From Augochlora pura (lineage: Eukaryota > Arthropoda > Insecta > Hymenoptera > Halictidae), in NCBI RefSeq assembly GCF_028453695.1, contig NC_135779.1:4154001-4218000 (forward strand): a stretch of 64,000 nucleotides of DNA, written 5' to 3'. The translations under genes and the position numbers were made by a program. A model generated the notes under the pieces. That model saw only the letters and a list, made by a program, of their open reading frames with translations. It had not been told where the DNA came from and did no database searches. Below, piece by piece: positions 1 through 14,300 of the stretch; the first letter of the stretch is position 1, and every line of letters begins with the position of its first letter.

Positions 1-2311
1 GGGCTGCAAGCCACGAACGCGCTTCCAGTTGTGTTCCTAGGGCAACTGCACATCGGCAAGTGATTGACTACGTTGCACTCAGCGTTTGCTCCGCAGGTCC
101 CGACACAAGGGTTCCTGCACTTGTGCAGTATACAGGCTTCGGTTCGGAGACAATCAGTGTTGATGACACATTCAGGGCGACAGATACTATAAGGGTCACC
201 CAGGTAACCGGGCAAACAAGTGCAAGTACCGTCTTGGCACTGTGCGTTTGGTCCGCATGGTGAAGGGTTGCAAAGATCTGTCGGGGCTTCTGTCACTAAA
301 ATGCAAGGATTATGATGACGGATCAAGTGGTTTACGTATCGATGTCATGATAGATTTGTCTTGCTTACTGTCGGGTGGAGGAACCGGAGAGCAACTGGTG
401 AACGGGTCACCGGTGTAACCTGCGGGACAAGTGCAAGCAGGCGTGTGGTTAACCACAGTGCACCTTGCATTGACGCCGCAGGATCCTGGACAAGGATCTC
501 TGCACTTCTCTCGAATACAGGCTCTGTTCGCCGTACAGTCCGAGTTCATGGTGCACTCTGGTCGACAGTTAGGAGGCACGCCTATGTAGTTGTTCATACA
601 GGTGCAAACGGGAGAGTCGCCTAAGGACTTGCATAGCGCGTTCGGACCACAAGGGGACGGAATACATGGGTCTTTTGGATACTGATCCGCCGGTTGGGAT
701 GCTGTGGGGAAACAATACGGTTGTCATAATGGAAAATCATTGGTTTCGATGGTTGTGTTGAGGCAGAATTCGACTCACTTGTTGCGGGGAAACAGTAGAC
801 AAATGGATCGCCTGTTAAACCATCACCGCAGCTACAGATCGGGCTATTGTGAATGACTTTGCATTGTGCATTGCGACCGCAAGTTCCAACGCAGGGGTCC
901 CTGCACTTCTGGTTTACGCAAGCTAGATTCGAGTTGCATTCCGAATTGACGACGCATTCGGGTCTGCAGTTCGGAGGGGTTCCTACATATTGGGGCAGGC
1001 AAGAGCACACAGCTTGGCCATTGATTTTTTGGCATTGACTATTCGGTCCGCAGGGTGAAGGTCTGCATACGTCGGGTTCATCTTCTTCGACTATAAGTTA
1101 ATGTTGTAGGTATTATTGGTGAACAAAAACGTGTTAGCCTAGTGGTCCTCAAACTGACTTCAAGCACTGTTGAAACCAGCATTTGAAGACCACAAAACCA
1201 TCAACTTCATTACTTACTGGTGGGCAGTTTGTACAAACAGTTCACGTATGGGTCACCATTGTACTGTGGCAGACAGGTGCACACAGGAAGGTTGTTGATA
1301 ACCTGGCAGTTGGTATTACCACCGCAAGCACCGGGACAAGGATTCTGACACTTGAGATTGATACATGCTAAATGAGATGGACAATCCGACGCGATGGTGC
1401 ATTCCGGTCGACATCCTTCATAAGGATTGCCGATATATTCGGGCAAACAATAGCATGAGCCGAAACCATTTTGCTCGCGGCAAATGGCGTTGGCTCCGCA
1501 TGGAGACGGCTGACAGGGTCGTGTTGGAATCGCTGGTAACGCTGAAAGGACGAACGGAAAATCATCTTTCAAATTCTGCACCTTGGGGTCATCGATTCTT
1601 TATCGATCACTTACGTGGCTTGGCAGTGCATTGAACAAACGGATCTCCGGTGAAATCCCTCATGCAGGTACACGCAGGTACATGGTTCACTACGTGACAT
1701 TCCGCGTTGGAACCGCAGGAGCCTGGACAGGGGTCCCTGCATTTGCGATTGATGCAGGCTAGGTTGTTATTGCACTCGCTGTTACTGACGCACTCGGGTC
1801 TGCAATTGGGAGGGGTGCCAATGAATTCTGCCTTGCAGGAGCATGACGGTTGGTTATTGATCAGCTGGCAGACCGCGTTGGGACCGCATGGTGACGGCTG
1901 ACAAGGGTTCGTGGGAGTCACGGGTTCCTCGGCTTCAAAATTGACGAAAGATTAGATCATTATCCAGGAAGCTAGGAGAAGCTATCTTAACTCTTTGACA
2001 CCTACGTCTGGGTACGCAACGGACGAATGGATCTCCAGTGAAAACTGGAGGACAGCTGCAAATGGGGTTGTGATTGATCACTTGGCAACGGGCGGACACT
2101 CCACAGGATCCAGGACACGGGTCGTTACACTTCAAGTTCACGCAAGCCTCGTTCAAAGGGCAATCGGTGTTTACCAGACATTCTGGTCGACACGCTGGAG
2201 GATTGCCTATATAACCAGGGGCACAAGAGCAGACTGCCTGACCACTGAAGTCTTGGCATCGGCTGTTGGGTCCACAGGGTGATGGGTTGCAGGGTTCTAC
2301 TATCTGCGGGT
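1..2311 (-). CDS. dpy: dpy array cycle 17, leaves the window in exon C
   Basis: B 2006-2311, A 1615-1932, F 1218-1541, E 779-1090, D 369-701, C from 295 to beyond base 1. C shows the short loop (QDGTCTC), the DPY CVINTDCLRTEACILHKC and the start of the type C ending (GSAFVACSP), so only a few codons lie outside. D has SLGDSPVCTC. Introns are 68-136 bp. Confidence 0.9.
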
Positions 2312-5300
2312 CTGGAACGCGACATCTTCTGTTACAGTGTTCAAAAACTGACCTGGATATACTTTTTGGTTTTTCAATTTACCTCTAACCGGATAGCACG
2401 TGGTAAACGCGTTACCAGTCATACCATCTGGACAACTGCACATGGGAGTGTGGTTGATCACCACGCATTCTGCGCTCTGGCCACATACACCCACGCAAGG
2501 ATCAAAACATTTGTTACGATTGCAGGCTCTATCCAAGGGACAGTCTGGGTTCTGAACACATTCTGGACGACATCCATAGTACGGGTCACCGTGGTACTCT
2601 GGCATGCATGTGCAAGTGCCATCGCGACAAACTGCGTTCGCGCCGCAGGGCGACGGGTTACAGGCGTCTTGTGGAGCCAGTGGTGAAGCTGTCGTAACAA
2701 TTTTGTTAGAGAAATCGTTGATTTTTTACGTTTGATTTGAGGGGGCATTCGGTTAGATATTAGCTTGGATTCTTTGAGATGATAAAGGATATTATTTTGC
2801 ACACATAATTGATGTCTGGTAATGTTTCTCCCGAATTTCATATCTATAATAATTGATAGTTTGTTTATAACTGAGTGCCCCCTAGAGACAATCGAGAAGA
2901 TTCTTACGAGGAGTATCTACAAAACAGTTGACAAACGGATCGCCAGTGTAGCCCTTGGGACAAGTGCAGACAGCCATATGATTCACCACCAAACACTGCG
3001 CTCCTTGACCACATGACCCTGGGCATGGATCAGTGCATCTCTGTCTTAAACAAGCTCTGTCGCTACCACATTCGGAATCGATGGTACACTCCGGTCGACA
3101 ATTCGGCGGGGTGCCTATGTAGTTCTCCATGCAGGAACAGCTGGGCAGCTGCGTGTTATCTAATATTCGACAGACGGAGAACGGACCGCAAGACGATGGG
3201 ACGCAGGGGTTGACAGGCTCCGCTACCACTGGTGTAAAATGTTCTGGTTAGTTCCGTCGCAAATATAAATCAATCACAAAATTCTCTAACGTGGACTCAC
3301 TTTCGAGTTTGAAACACCTCACGAAAGAGTCGCCGGTGAAGCCGGGATTGCAGCTACAGATCGGACTGTGATTGATCGCTTCGCATCTGGCATTGATACC
3401 GCAAATACCTGGACAAGGGTCTACGCATTTGCGGTTCTTACACGCGCGATTCGTAGCGCAATCGGAGCTCACTGTACATTCTGGTCTGCACATTGGCGGG
3501 GTTCCTAGGAAGGTTGGTGAACAGGAGCAAATGGCTTGACCATTGGACACGCGGCACTGGCTGTTCAATCCGCAAGGTGAAGGATTACAGGGGTCTGCTG
3601 GTCTCGCTGAAAACAGGTCTCTAAATGTAGCCTTGTCTCTAGCTGCATGTGAGCTCGTTATTCCGACAAGAGAATAGCAACTCACAAATTTGTTTAAAGA
3701 AAATTGCAACACTTCTTTGTACCAACTTAGAGCAAAATTTAAAATTTGATCACTTACGTTGCTCTTGAATGATATTGCACTGGGTGAAAGCATCCCCAGT
3801 ATATCCTGTCTGACAGGTGCAAAGAGGTGCATGATTTACCACCTGGCACACAGCGTTGTAGCCGCAAAATCCTGGACAAGGATTTTGACATTTCGATCTG
3901 ACGCAAGCTCTGTCTGCCGTGCAGTCTGAGTTGATGACGCATTCTGGTCGACACCCTTCGTAAGGGTTGCCGACGTAATTAGGCAAACATTTGCAGGAAG
4001 CAGCGCCATTTTGTTCGTTACACATCGCGTTTGAGCCACATGGGGATGGGACGCACGGTGTGGGTTGCTTTGTTGTATCGTCGATTACTACAGGGACATT
4101 TCTTTTAGTAATCGAATTTGGTAATTACTATTTGGAGTGGAGAACCTAACTTGATCACATTAACAGAAAATAAACGACAAAATTGGAGTAGCTCAATCAA
4201 CGCACTGATTGAACGACGGAAATTGAACAAAGTGTAATTAATATATCTTGTAAAACAGAATGAGCTTGAACTATCGAAATCGATTATCTCTTTACCACAG
4301 TTTTTCAATTATTTAACTAACATTTTTCTCTATCATATAAAGAGAAATCTAAACTGACCGAGTTATTCAAAGTGATCGAGTCACGTTCTTCACACTGCGT
4401 CATTGCATCCTTGGTTGCAGCACAGCTTACCTGGCCTAGGAAGACATTGTACGAACGGATCCCCCATGAAACCAAGAGAACAGACGCACATGGGGGTGTG
4501 ACTGATTACTCGGCACTCGGCATTAGCACCGCAGGATCCGGGACAGGGGTCACGACATTTCTGATTGATGCAGGCCAAGTGGGTGGAGCATTCGCTGTTG
4601 CTAATGCACTCCGGCTTGCAGTTGGGAGGGGACCCAAGGAACTCGGGTAAGCACGAGCAGGAGGGAGAGTTATTAATTACTTGACAGCGACTGTTTGGAC
4701 CGCAAGGTGTTGGTACGCAGGGGTTTAGAACTTGCGGCTCTTCTTCTGTTAGACGGAATGGAAAAGATTAACAGTTTGCGTCGTAACTTCGCACTGCAAC
4801 TTCCTTCTTCGAGATTGTTTACTCACGTCTCCTGATACACATCGTGAAGGGATTGCCAGTCAGGTCCGGAGGGCAGCTGCAGATCGGGTTGTGGTTCACT
4901 ACCACGCAGTCTGCTCTGATGCCGCAAGTGCCAGGACAGGGGTCAATGCACTTTTGGTTGTTACAGGCCATGTCGCTGGGACAGTCGGAACTGAGGATAC
5001 ACTCTGGTCTACAGTTGGGTGGAGTGTCTAGATAGCCAGGTATGCAAGAGCAGACAGCTTGGTCATTTATCTTTCTGCACTGACTGTTCGGTCCGCAGGG
5101 TGTTGGGTTGCACGGATCTTGGGGTGCTTGCACTGTTCAAAGATTCAGGAGAATTAAATGACGAACATTCTGGAACATACTAGCAGTAAAAACGTATTGC
5201 TGAATTGTACCTTGCATCGTGGAGCAAACTACAAACGCGTTTCCTGATGTTCCCGGTGGACAAGTACAAACTGGGACATGATTCACGACAGAGCACAGAG

Positions 5301-8300
5301 CGTTCTGTCCGCAAGTTCCAACGCAAGGATCGGTACATTTGTTCCTGATACAAGCTCTGTCTCTTGAACAATCCGGGTTCATCACGCATTCCGGACGGCA
5401 GCCTAACAACGGGTCTCCTTGGTACTCGGGCAAGCAAGTGCAGACACCATTGAGACATTGGGTGTTTGTTCCGCATAAGTTGCATGTGTCAGCGGGTTGT
5501 TCCACGGGGGCTAATCGTTCAAACGTGGAGAATGTACAATGAATCATAAAGCAAGATCTCGAGGACAATGATGAGAATAGTTTTGACATCAATGGACCGT
5601 ACCTATAGCTGGAGAACATCTGACAAAAGAATCCCCGGCAAACCCGGTGGGACAAGTGCAGATAGGTGTGTGGTTTATTACTGAACATTGAGCTCCTAAT
5701 CCGCAGACTCCTTCGCAAGGGTATCGACATTTCCTCTGGATGCAAGCTTGATTGCTAGGACACTCTGAGTTTCGAATGCATTCTGGTCTACAGTTCGGTG
5801 GAGTTCCTGAATAGTCTGCTAGACAGGCACAGGATGCCTGACCGTTTACGTCTCTACAGTCGGAATAAGGTCCACAGGGTGATGGTACGCAGGGGTTTAC
5901 GTACGATGGAACTGTCTCTGGTTTTATCGCTGGAATAGACAGTTGCTCAGAAAATGTTATGACCGGAGAATTTTCGCATGAATTAAGTAAGGAGTTAAGC
6001 AGTATTGACATCGAAGGTGTAGAAAACATTGTCAGGGACTTACTTGGCATCTCGAAACAAGCGACAAGGGGATCGCCAGTGAATCCAGACTGGCATGCAC
6101 ATATGGCGTTATGGTTGATCGTTTCGCACCTAGTGTTTGAGCCACAGGAACCAGGACAAGGGTCTGCACATTTCTGATTGATGCAAGCCATTTTAGGAGC
6201 GCATTGTGCGCTGATCGTGCACTCAGGTCTGCACGCGGGCGGGCTACCAATGAACTCGGGCAAACAGGAACAGACAGACTGTCCATTGACGGCTCTACAC
6301 TGGCTGTTGGGTCCACAGGGCGAAGGATTGCAAGGTCTACTGATTGTCTGGTCAACGTCTAAAAACAGGTTGCCGGTTGTCACGGGTTCCAAAAAACTAC
6401 TCGTCACGTAGATTGCTACTGTACCTGGTTGGATTGGCGAGCAAAGGACAAAGGCATTGCCGGTGTGTCTAGGGAAACACTCGCAAACAGGTAGATGATT
6501 GATAATATGGCACTCCGCGTTTCGACCGCAAGTTCCTGGACAAGGGTCCCTGCATCTATTGTTCATACATGCTTGATTCGAGGGGCAGTCCGAGTTCAAG
6601 AGACACTCGGGCCTACAGCCTTCATAGGGATTGCCGATGTAACTTTGAATGCAGGTGCACGAGCCTGCACCGTTCTGCTCCTTGCAGATGGCGTTAGAAC
6701 CGCAAGGGGATGGATTGCATGGGTCAACGGGAGCAGGAACGGTCACAGCTGTAAAATTGGTCCATTAAACAAACGAGAATGCAAGAAAAATGTTAAATCA
6801 ATCGCGAGCATTCCAAGGCTCTTACGTTCTCTGAGGATACACTGGGTGAACGGATCTCCGGTGTACCCAGTCAGACAGGTGCACATGGGAGTATGGCTGA
6901 CGACATAACAGTTTGCGCCGCTGCCACAGGATCCAGCGCAAGGATCCCGGCACTTTTGACTGATGCAAGCTAACTGACTCGCGCATTCGCTGTTACTGAC
7001 ACACTCTGGCCTGCAATTCGGCGGGCTACCCGAGAATCCTGGGGAGCACGAGCACGAGGGTGAGTTGTTGATTACTTGACATTGGGAGTTGGGACCACAG
7101 GGTGATGGCTGACAGGGGTCTACGACCGGCTCCTCAACTGCAACGAATCAGATTTCACGTTGCAAACGATCGTTCAATTAAAATGGGACCTGAAAAAGGA
7201 ATCAACTCTTACAGAATGGTATGCACTGAACGAAAGGATCTCCGGTGAATCGCAATGGACAATTGCACAAGGGATTATGGTTGACGACATTGCACTCGGC
7301 TCCGATACCGCAAGTTCCTAGACAAGGGTTTATGCAGCGTTGGTTGCTACAGGCTTCGTTCTGTGGGCAGTCGGTGCTGACTATGCACTCGGGTCGACAC
7401 GTGGGCGGGCTTCCCAAGTAGCCCCTAATACACGAGCACACTGCCTGTCCATTGACAACGCGGCACTCGCTATTCGGGCCACAGGGTGTCGGGCTACATG
7501 GGTTACTGGGTGTCATGTCTAACAAAAAAAAAGTGTTACAATCTTGCACTTCCCGGACGCATGCAGAATCGGGCTGTATAAATACCTTGCAGAGGGGTGC
7601 ACTGACTGAACGCATTGCCTGTCATGTTTCCGGGACAGCTGCACATAGGGACGTGATTGATAACAGTACACATGGCATTGAAGCCACAAGTGCCCTGGCA
7701 AGGGTCCATGCACTTGTTACGTAAACAGGCCCGGTCGCGGGGGCAGTCTGTGTTCAGAACACATTCGGGTCTGCATCCTAGATAGGGGTTTCCTTGGAAC
7801 TCTGGCATACACGTGCAAACGCCTCTCAAGCACTCCGCGTTCGGGCCACAGGGTGATGGGACACATTCGTCTTTCTCTGGTCTTGGTGGAGCTGCAACGT
7901 GAAACGGTCAGTAAAATCCAATTGGCGAGTTGGGACGCAAATTTTGCTTTAAGAGGGCTAGGCACCTTTGAAATAAAACAATTACGTCCGTCAAATTAAT
8001 TAAGAAAATAGCTAATAAGGTTTAAGATTTTAACAATATCGATCGCGGGGAAATTGACGAAGTAATACGCAGACATTGGTACAAGTGAAGTTGCAGTAAA
8101 CGAGGGGCTGTGTCAGGGCAATCAAAGGTAACTAACCCTCTCGATGTTTCTTCAGGAGAGGTTCTAGGGTTCTTACGTGTAGCCGGTAACAACTGGCAAA
8201 GGGTGAACGGATTCCCAGTGAAACCCTCGGGGCAGTTGCACACGGGAATGTGGTTCATAACCGCGCACAGGGCGCCGGAGCCGCAGGAACCGGGGCAGGG

Positions 8301-11300
8301 ATCTCTGCACTTCATGTTGATGCATGCCAGATCGCTCTGGCACTCGGAGCTGATTGTACATTCGGGTCTGCAGTTTGGTGGCTGGCCAATGTAGCCCTCC
8401 AAACAGGTACAAGCGGGTGATCCGCGAACGTTTCGACATTGAGCAAAATTGCCACAGGGAGATGGTACGCAGGGGTCTGTTTCCACCGGACTTGGGATTG
8501 TGGCAGCTAGAAATTGCGAATAGAGGACGTCATAACTCAGTTTTTCGCAGCAGATTGATCGGTAACGGATCTCGAGGCTTACGTGGGACAGGTCCGCAGG
8601 TGGTGAATGGGTCTCCGCTGAATCCGGGCATGCAACTGCAGATCGGGCTATGGTTCACGACAATGCACTTGGTGTTCAAGCCGCAGGGGCTGGGACACGG
8701 GTTCACGCATTTATAGTCCGAGCAAGCGAGCTGTGTAGGACATTCAGAGCTAGCGACGCATTCGGGTCGGCATCCAGGTGGGGTGCCGATATAAGTGGGC
8801 AGGCAAGAGCACACGGCTTGACCTGACACCTCTTTGCACTGACTGTTGGGTCCGCAGGGTGACGGGCTGCACAGATTCACTTTCACGGGGACCGCTAAAC
8901 AGTGAAAGGTTTGATCGTCATACAACCGTACGTCTTCAACATCGTTTCATACATATGAACCCGTAACTTCTCGAATTAATCTCATAAAGAAACGTATCGA
9001 GGTTACACGTGCCGATTTTAATGAAAATTACGTGAAAATCATGACAATCGATTGAGAAGGTACAAATCCGGAGGAAAGTTGAAGTTGTTAAACAGCGCGA
9101 TTGGCATCCTCGAGGATCGAACTTACTGTCCATGGTGCACACAACGAACGGGTCACCGGTGAAACCTGCCCGGCAGGTGCAGAAAGGCTGATGGTTAACA
9201 ACATTGCACTCTGCGTTTTGGCCGCAGGTTCCGGGACAGGGGTCTTGGCATTTGTTTCGCATGCACATGCGGTTCGACGGGCAATCAGGATTAATCACGC
9301 ACTCGGGTCTACAGCCTACGTAGGGATTGCCAATGTACTCGGGAGGGCAATAGCAAACCCCGGTACCGTCCCGTTCTCTGCACAACGCGTTGGTGCCGCA
9401 TGTGCCTTCCGTACAGGGTGAGGGTTCCGGATCACGGGCTAGAACAATGCAAAATTCATGATTAGTCCGCGTATTCTCGGTGATCTTCGTTGTGCTCCTT
9501 TATCGTGCTTACTTATGGTGGAACAACGCGTGTACGGGTCGCCGGAGAGACCGCTCGGGCAAACGCAATGGGGTACGTGGTAGACCACGTGACATTCCGC
9601 ACTCTCTCCACAGAGACCTGGACAGGGGTCTCTACACTTTTGCTGCACGCAGGTTTGGTGGCTGGGGCACTCGGAGTTGGCTATGCACTCGGGTCGGCAA
9701 TTGGGCGCTATTCCTTTGTACTCGGGCAAGCAGGTACAGGATGGGGAGTTATTGACTACTTGGCATTGAGAGTATGGGCCGCATGGTGACGGTTGACAGG
9801 GGTTCGTGGGCACTATTGTATCTCCTATACAAAATCAATAGCAAGTTTTTAGGTTGTTATCCTCGATTCTGGAGGATTCGCTTGTGGATCGTTGGGGAAA
9901 TGTCTGCATGTGAGAAACACTGCCACGATGGCTTAAACCTAGTCGAATTTCTCTTACACATCTGACTTTCCACAAGATCCACAAAAACCAAATGTCTTCT
10001 CATTCTCTTACTGATCATGTCGCATCTGATGAACGGATCCCCAGTGTACCGTTCCGGACAGTAGCAAGTGGGGTTGTGGTTGACTACCGAGCATCTGGCT
10101 AAGATGCCGCAAGTGCCAATGCAAGGGTCCCTACACTTCTGGTTCACGCAAGCCTGATTCTTCGGGCAATCAGAGCTGACAACGCACTCCGGCCTGCAGA
10201 GAGGCGGAGTTCCTAGATATTCTGGTGCACAGGTGCACACAGCTTGGTCGTTAACCTCTCTGCAGACGCTGTTAGGACCACAGGGGGATGGGTTGCATGG
10301 TCTAGTCGTTGACGGAACTGCAGTACAACGGTTTCGGGGTTATAAAAAATGTTCGATCAATTGTGAAATAGTTATAGTACGCGAGTTTTATCTACCTTGC
10401 GCAGGTGAACAAAGGACCAAAGCGTTTCCTACGGTATTGGGAGGGCAACTGCACATGGGAACGTGGTTGATCGCTCTGCAGCTTGCACTTTGGCCACAAG
10501 CTCCAGGACAAGGGTCGATGCACTTATTCCTTATGCAAGCTCTGTCGTTTGGACAGTCTGCGTTCAACACGCATTCAGGTCTACAGCCTACGTAAGGATT
10601 GCCGGAGTATTCAGGCAAGCAAGTGCATACGCCGTTGTTGCACTGTGCATTGGGACCGCAAGGGGAGCTGCTGCAAGGGTCCACGACAGGCTCGTCTCCT
10701 GTTTCGTTCGTAGAATAATTAATAAAAGTTGATGTCGATTAGATTTTGATAATTTTCGACTCTCTAGCTTACTCATTGGTTTTGGTTGGCAAATACTGAA
10801 AGGATCGCCAGTGTAACCCTCCAGACAGGTGCAAATGGGGACATGGTTGTGGACAGCGCATACACTGTTCAGACCGCAGGATCCAGGACAAGGGTCTTGG
10901 CATTTCTCGCGAATGCATGCTTGGTTTCTCGGACAGTCGTCGTTGATTACACACTCTGGTCGACAGTTGGGTGGGGCACCGATGTAATTGATTAAACAGG
11001 AGCATGAGGGAGAGCCATTTATGTTTCTGCATTGAGAGTTTGGACCGCAGGGCGAGTTCATACAGGGATCGACTGGTGTGTCCACAACGGGGGTAGCTAA
11101 AATCGAGTACTCACATTAATCTGTCGCTGAACATACATCGATCTATTCGGTACTCGTACGTTCCTCAGAAACGTACACAATATCTTAAAATTGTAGTTCA
11201 CCGCTTTTTGGTTTGGACTGTAAATCGTAGATTTTAGTTTCAATAATAGTTTCGCATTTCGGAGAAATGCAATTTGTAACAGGAATAAAAAAAAATTGAA

Positions 11301-14300
11301 CACTCCATTACTCTGAGGAACATACGAAGGTTAAATTGGTAAAGTGTTGTCAGATCATGCTTACGTGGATTGAAGAAACAATAAGTAAAGGGATCACCAG
11401 AGAAGCCTGGCTTGCAAGAGCACACAGGACTATGGTTCACGACTCTGCAGGTGCTTTGTTGGCCGCACGAGCCAGGACACGGATCGATGCACTTATTGTT
11501 CCTGCAGGCGGAGTTCAAAGGACACTCGGTGTTGATAGTGCATTCTGGCCTACAATTAGGCGGTGTACCAGTGTAATTCGGCAAGCAAGAACACGTGGCT
11601 TGACCGTTCGATTCTCTACATTGACTGTAGGACCCGCAGGGTGATGGTTGGCACGGATTGGCAAGAGTCAGGTCTGGTACTGTAACCGGGTTAATCGTTA
11701 ACATCTAAACTGATTACAGTACGCTTCATGTTTTAGACTCGATCTTACTTGGTTCTCTCAAGGGATTGCAATACACGAAAGGATCTCCCGTGTACCGTTC
11801 GAAGCAGCTGCAAGTGGCAGCGTGATTCACAACAACACATTGTGCGTTCTGACCACAAGTTCCCGGACAAGGGTCTCTGCACTTGGATCGGATACAAGCC
11901 TGATTGGACGGACAGTCTGAGCTGAGCGTGCACTCTGGCCTGCAGCCTTCGTATGGGTTTCCTATGTAGTCAGTTTGACAAGTGCAGGACGCTGCGTTCT
12001 GCTGCACTTGGCAGAGTGCGTTTGCTCCGCAAGGTGACGGGTTGCAGGGGTCTGGTCTGGGGACTTGGACGTCGACTGTAAGAGCAAAAAAATGACTTAG
12101 TGCTGATATTTGAATTATTCTGTTAGCCAAATATTGTTCTGATTCAAAAGATATATGATTCAGCTGGAAATGATACAAATGCTGAATAATATGTCAACTA
12201 ATTGCTTGAAATCTCGAATAAACATTAGTAATTCTTACACTGCTGGGGCGAACACTGTGTGAAAGGATCTCCAGTGTATCCGCTCATGCAAGCACACATC
12301 GGTGTGTGACTGACAACGTTGCAGACCGAGTTCGCTCCGCAAGCGTTCGCGCAAGGGTCTTGACACCTCTGATTGATGCAAGCAAAACGATTAGGACACT
12401 CGCTGTTACTGACGCACTCTGGCCGACAGTTTGGCGGTGACCCGATGTACTCCCTCAAACACGAGCAGGACGGTTGATCGTTCACCACTTGGCAATCGGC
12501 GTTTGGTCCGCAGGGGGATGGCTGACAAGGATTCACAGGGGCCACCGGCCTCGCGGCTTCAAGGTTCGAAGAGGTTCATTAGTTTTGGTGTTCTTAGGGA
12601 ACGAATTTGCATTTTAATTTGGGATTGCTTACGCATCGGATAGCATCTGACAAACGGATCACCGGTCATCCTCTCGCGGCACACGCAGATCGGATTGTGA
12701 TTTACGATGTTGCAGTCTGCGTTCAGACCGCAGGTGCCGATGCAAGGGTCTCGACATTGTTGATTGGTACAAGCCTGATTTAGTGGACAGTCCGAGCTGA
12801 CTGTGCACTCTGGTCTACAGGTGGGTGGAGTGCCTAGGTAACCGTCGACGCAAGAACAGACTGCTTGGTTGTTATTCTGCCTGCAGCGACTGTTTGGACC
12901 GCATGGTGACGGGTTGCAAGGGTCACTGGCTGTCACTGCTACAAATTGGTCGCGATTCATTGTCAAACCTTGATCTATCTCAAGCAGTCTTCGGTATTTG
13001 CATTGGTGAGATTCATACCTGGGGCAGGGGAACAGAGCACAAACGCGTTTCCTGACATGCCTGGTGGACAACTGCACATCGGGATGTGATTAAAGACGTT
13101 GCATATTGCGCTTTGACCGCAGATGCCCGCGCAAGGATCCACGCATTTGTTTCGAACACAGGCTCTTGATGTTGGACACTCGTTGCTTAGTACGCATTCA
13201 GGTCTGCAACTACTGTATGGGTCGCCGAAGTACTCGGCAAGACAAGTGCAGACTCCGTTGGTACATTGGGTATTCGAGCCGCAGGATGCGCAGGGGTCGG
13301 TTTCGATTGGACGATCTAGCGGGAAGTATGGTAATTTAGATTGCATTCGGATTGCTTGGTAACGGTGTCTTGTCACCTGTCTTATGCGATCCGATGTTCG
13401 AAAGTTTGTTAACATAAGCATAGGTGAAACTTCAATTGGTGAAATCTATATTGCAGTTTTTCCGTAATTTCTTTAATAAATTGACAATGAAGTAATTAGT
13501 GTGGGAAAGACGTCTTACTAATTTTAAACATTGTTTAAACATTTGCAGTGATGTTATCAAAATTTCGACCATCGGAATACGTAAGAAGAGGTATAATTTC
13601 TCAGACACTATAATCATCGCAAAGTATATCTTACATTCCAAGGAACAGCTAGTGAAAGGATCCCCAGTGAAACTAGGTAGACACGAACAAATCGGAACAT
13701 GATTGACTACGCTGCATTCGGCTCGGAAACCACAGGATCCAGGACACGGGTCTCTGCATCTCTGTTGCATGCAAGCCTGGTTCGCAGGACAGTCTGAATT
13801 TATGGTACACTCTGGTCGACAATTTGGTGGACTTCCGATGTACGTTGCCAAACAGGAGCAAGAGGGAGCTCCGCCAATGTTTCGACATTCTGAATAAGCC
13901 CCGCACGGGGATGGGATGCAAGGATCTTTGGGTATTCGGTCGTTTTCAACTGGTGCTGTCACTAAAATTGCCAAGTTGTCGGAATCATATTGTTTGTCAG
14001 AATGAGAATTTGCTATTAATCCTTTGGTGATTTTGTGTACAGTGTTCAGGACAATTACATGGAACAACTTTTAACGCGAAATCACTTTCATCTTGAAGCT
14101 AATTTAATTCAGAGAATGTCAATGCAAGAATTTCCTGAACAATGTACTTGGATTAGAATAATACTCACATGGAACTGAGAAACAAATTGTGAACGGGTCA
14201 CCAGTGTATCCGTTCATGCAACTGCAAAGGGGTGCATGATTGATGACTCTACAGTTCGTGTTCTGTCCACAGGATGCGGGACATGGGTTCACGCATTTCT

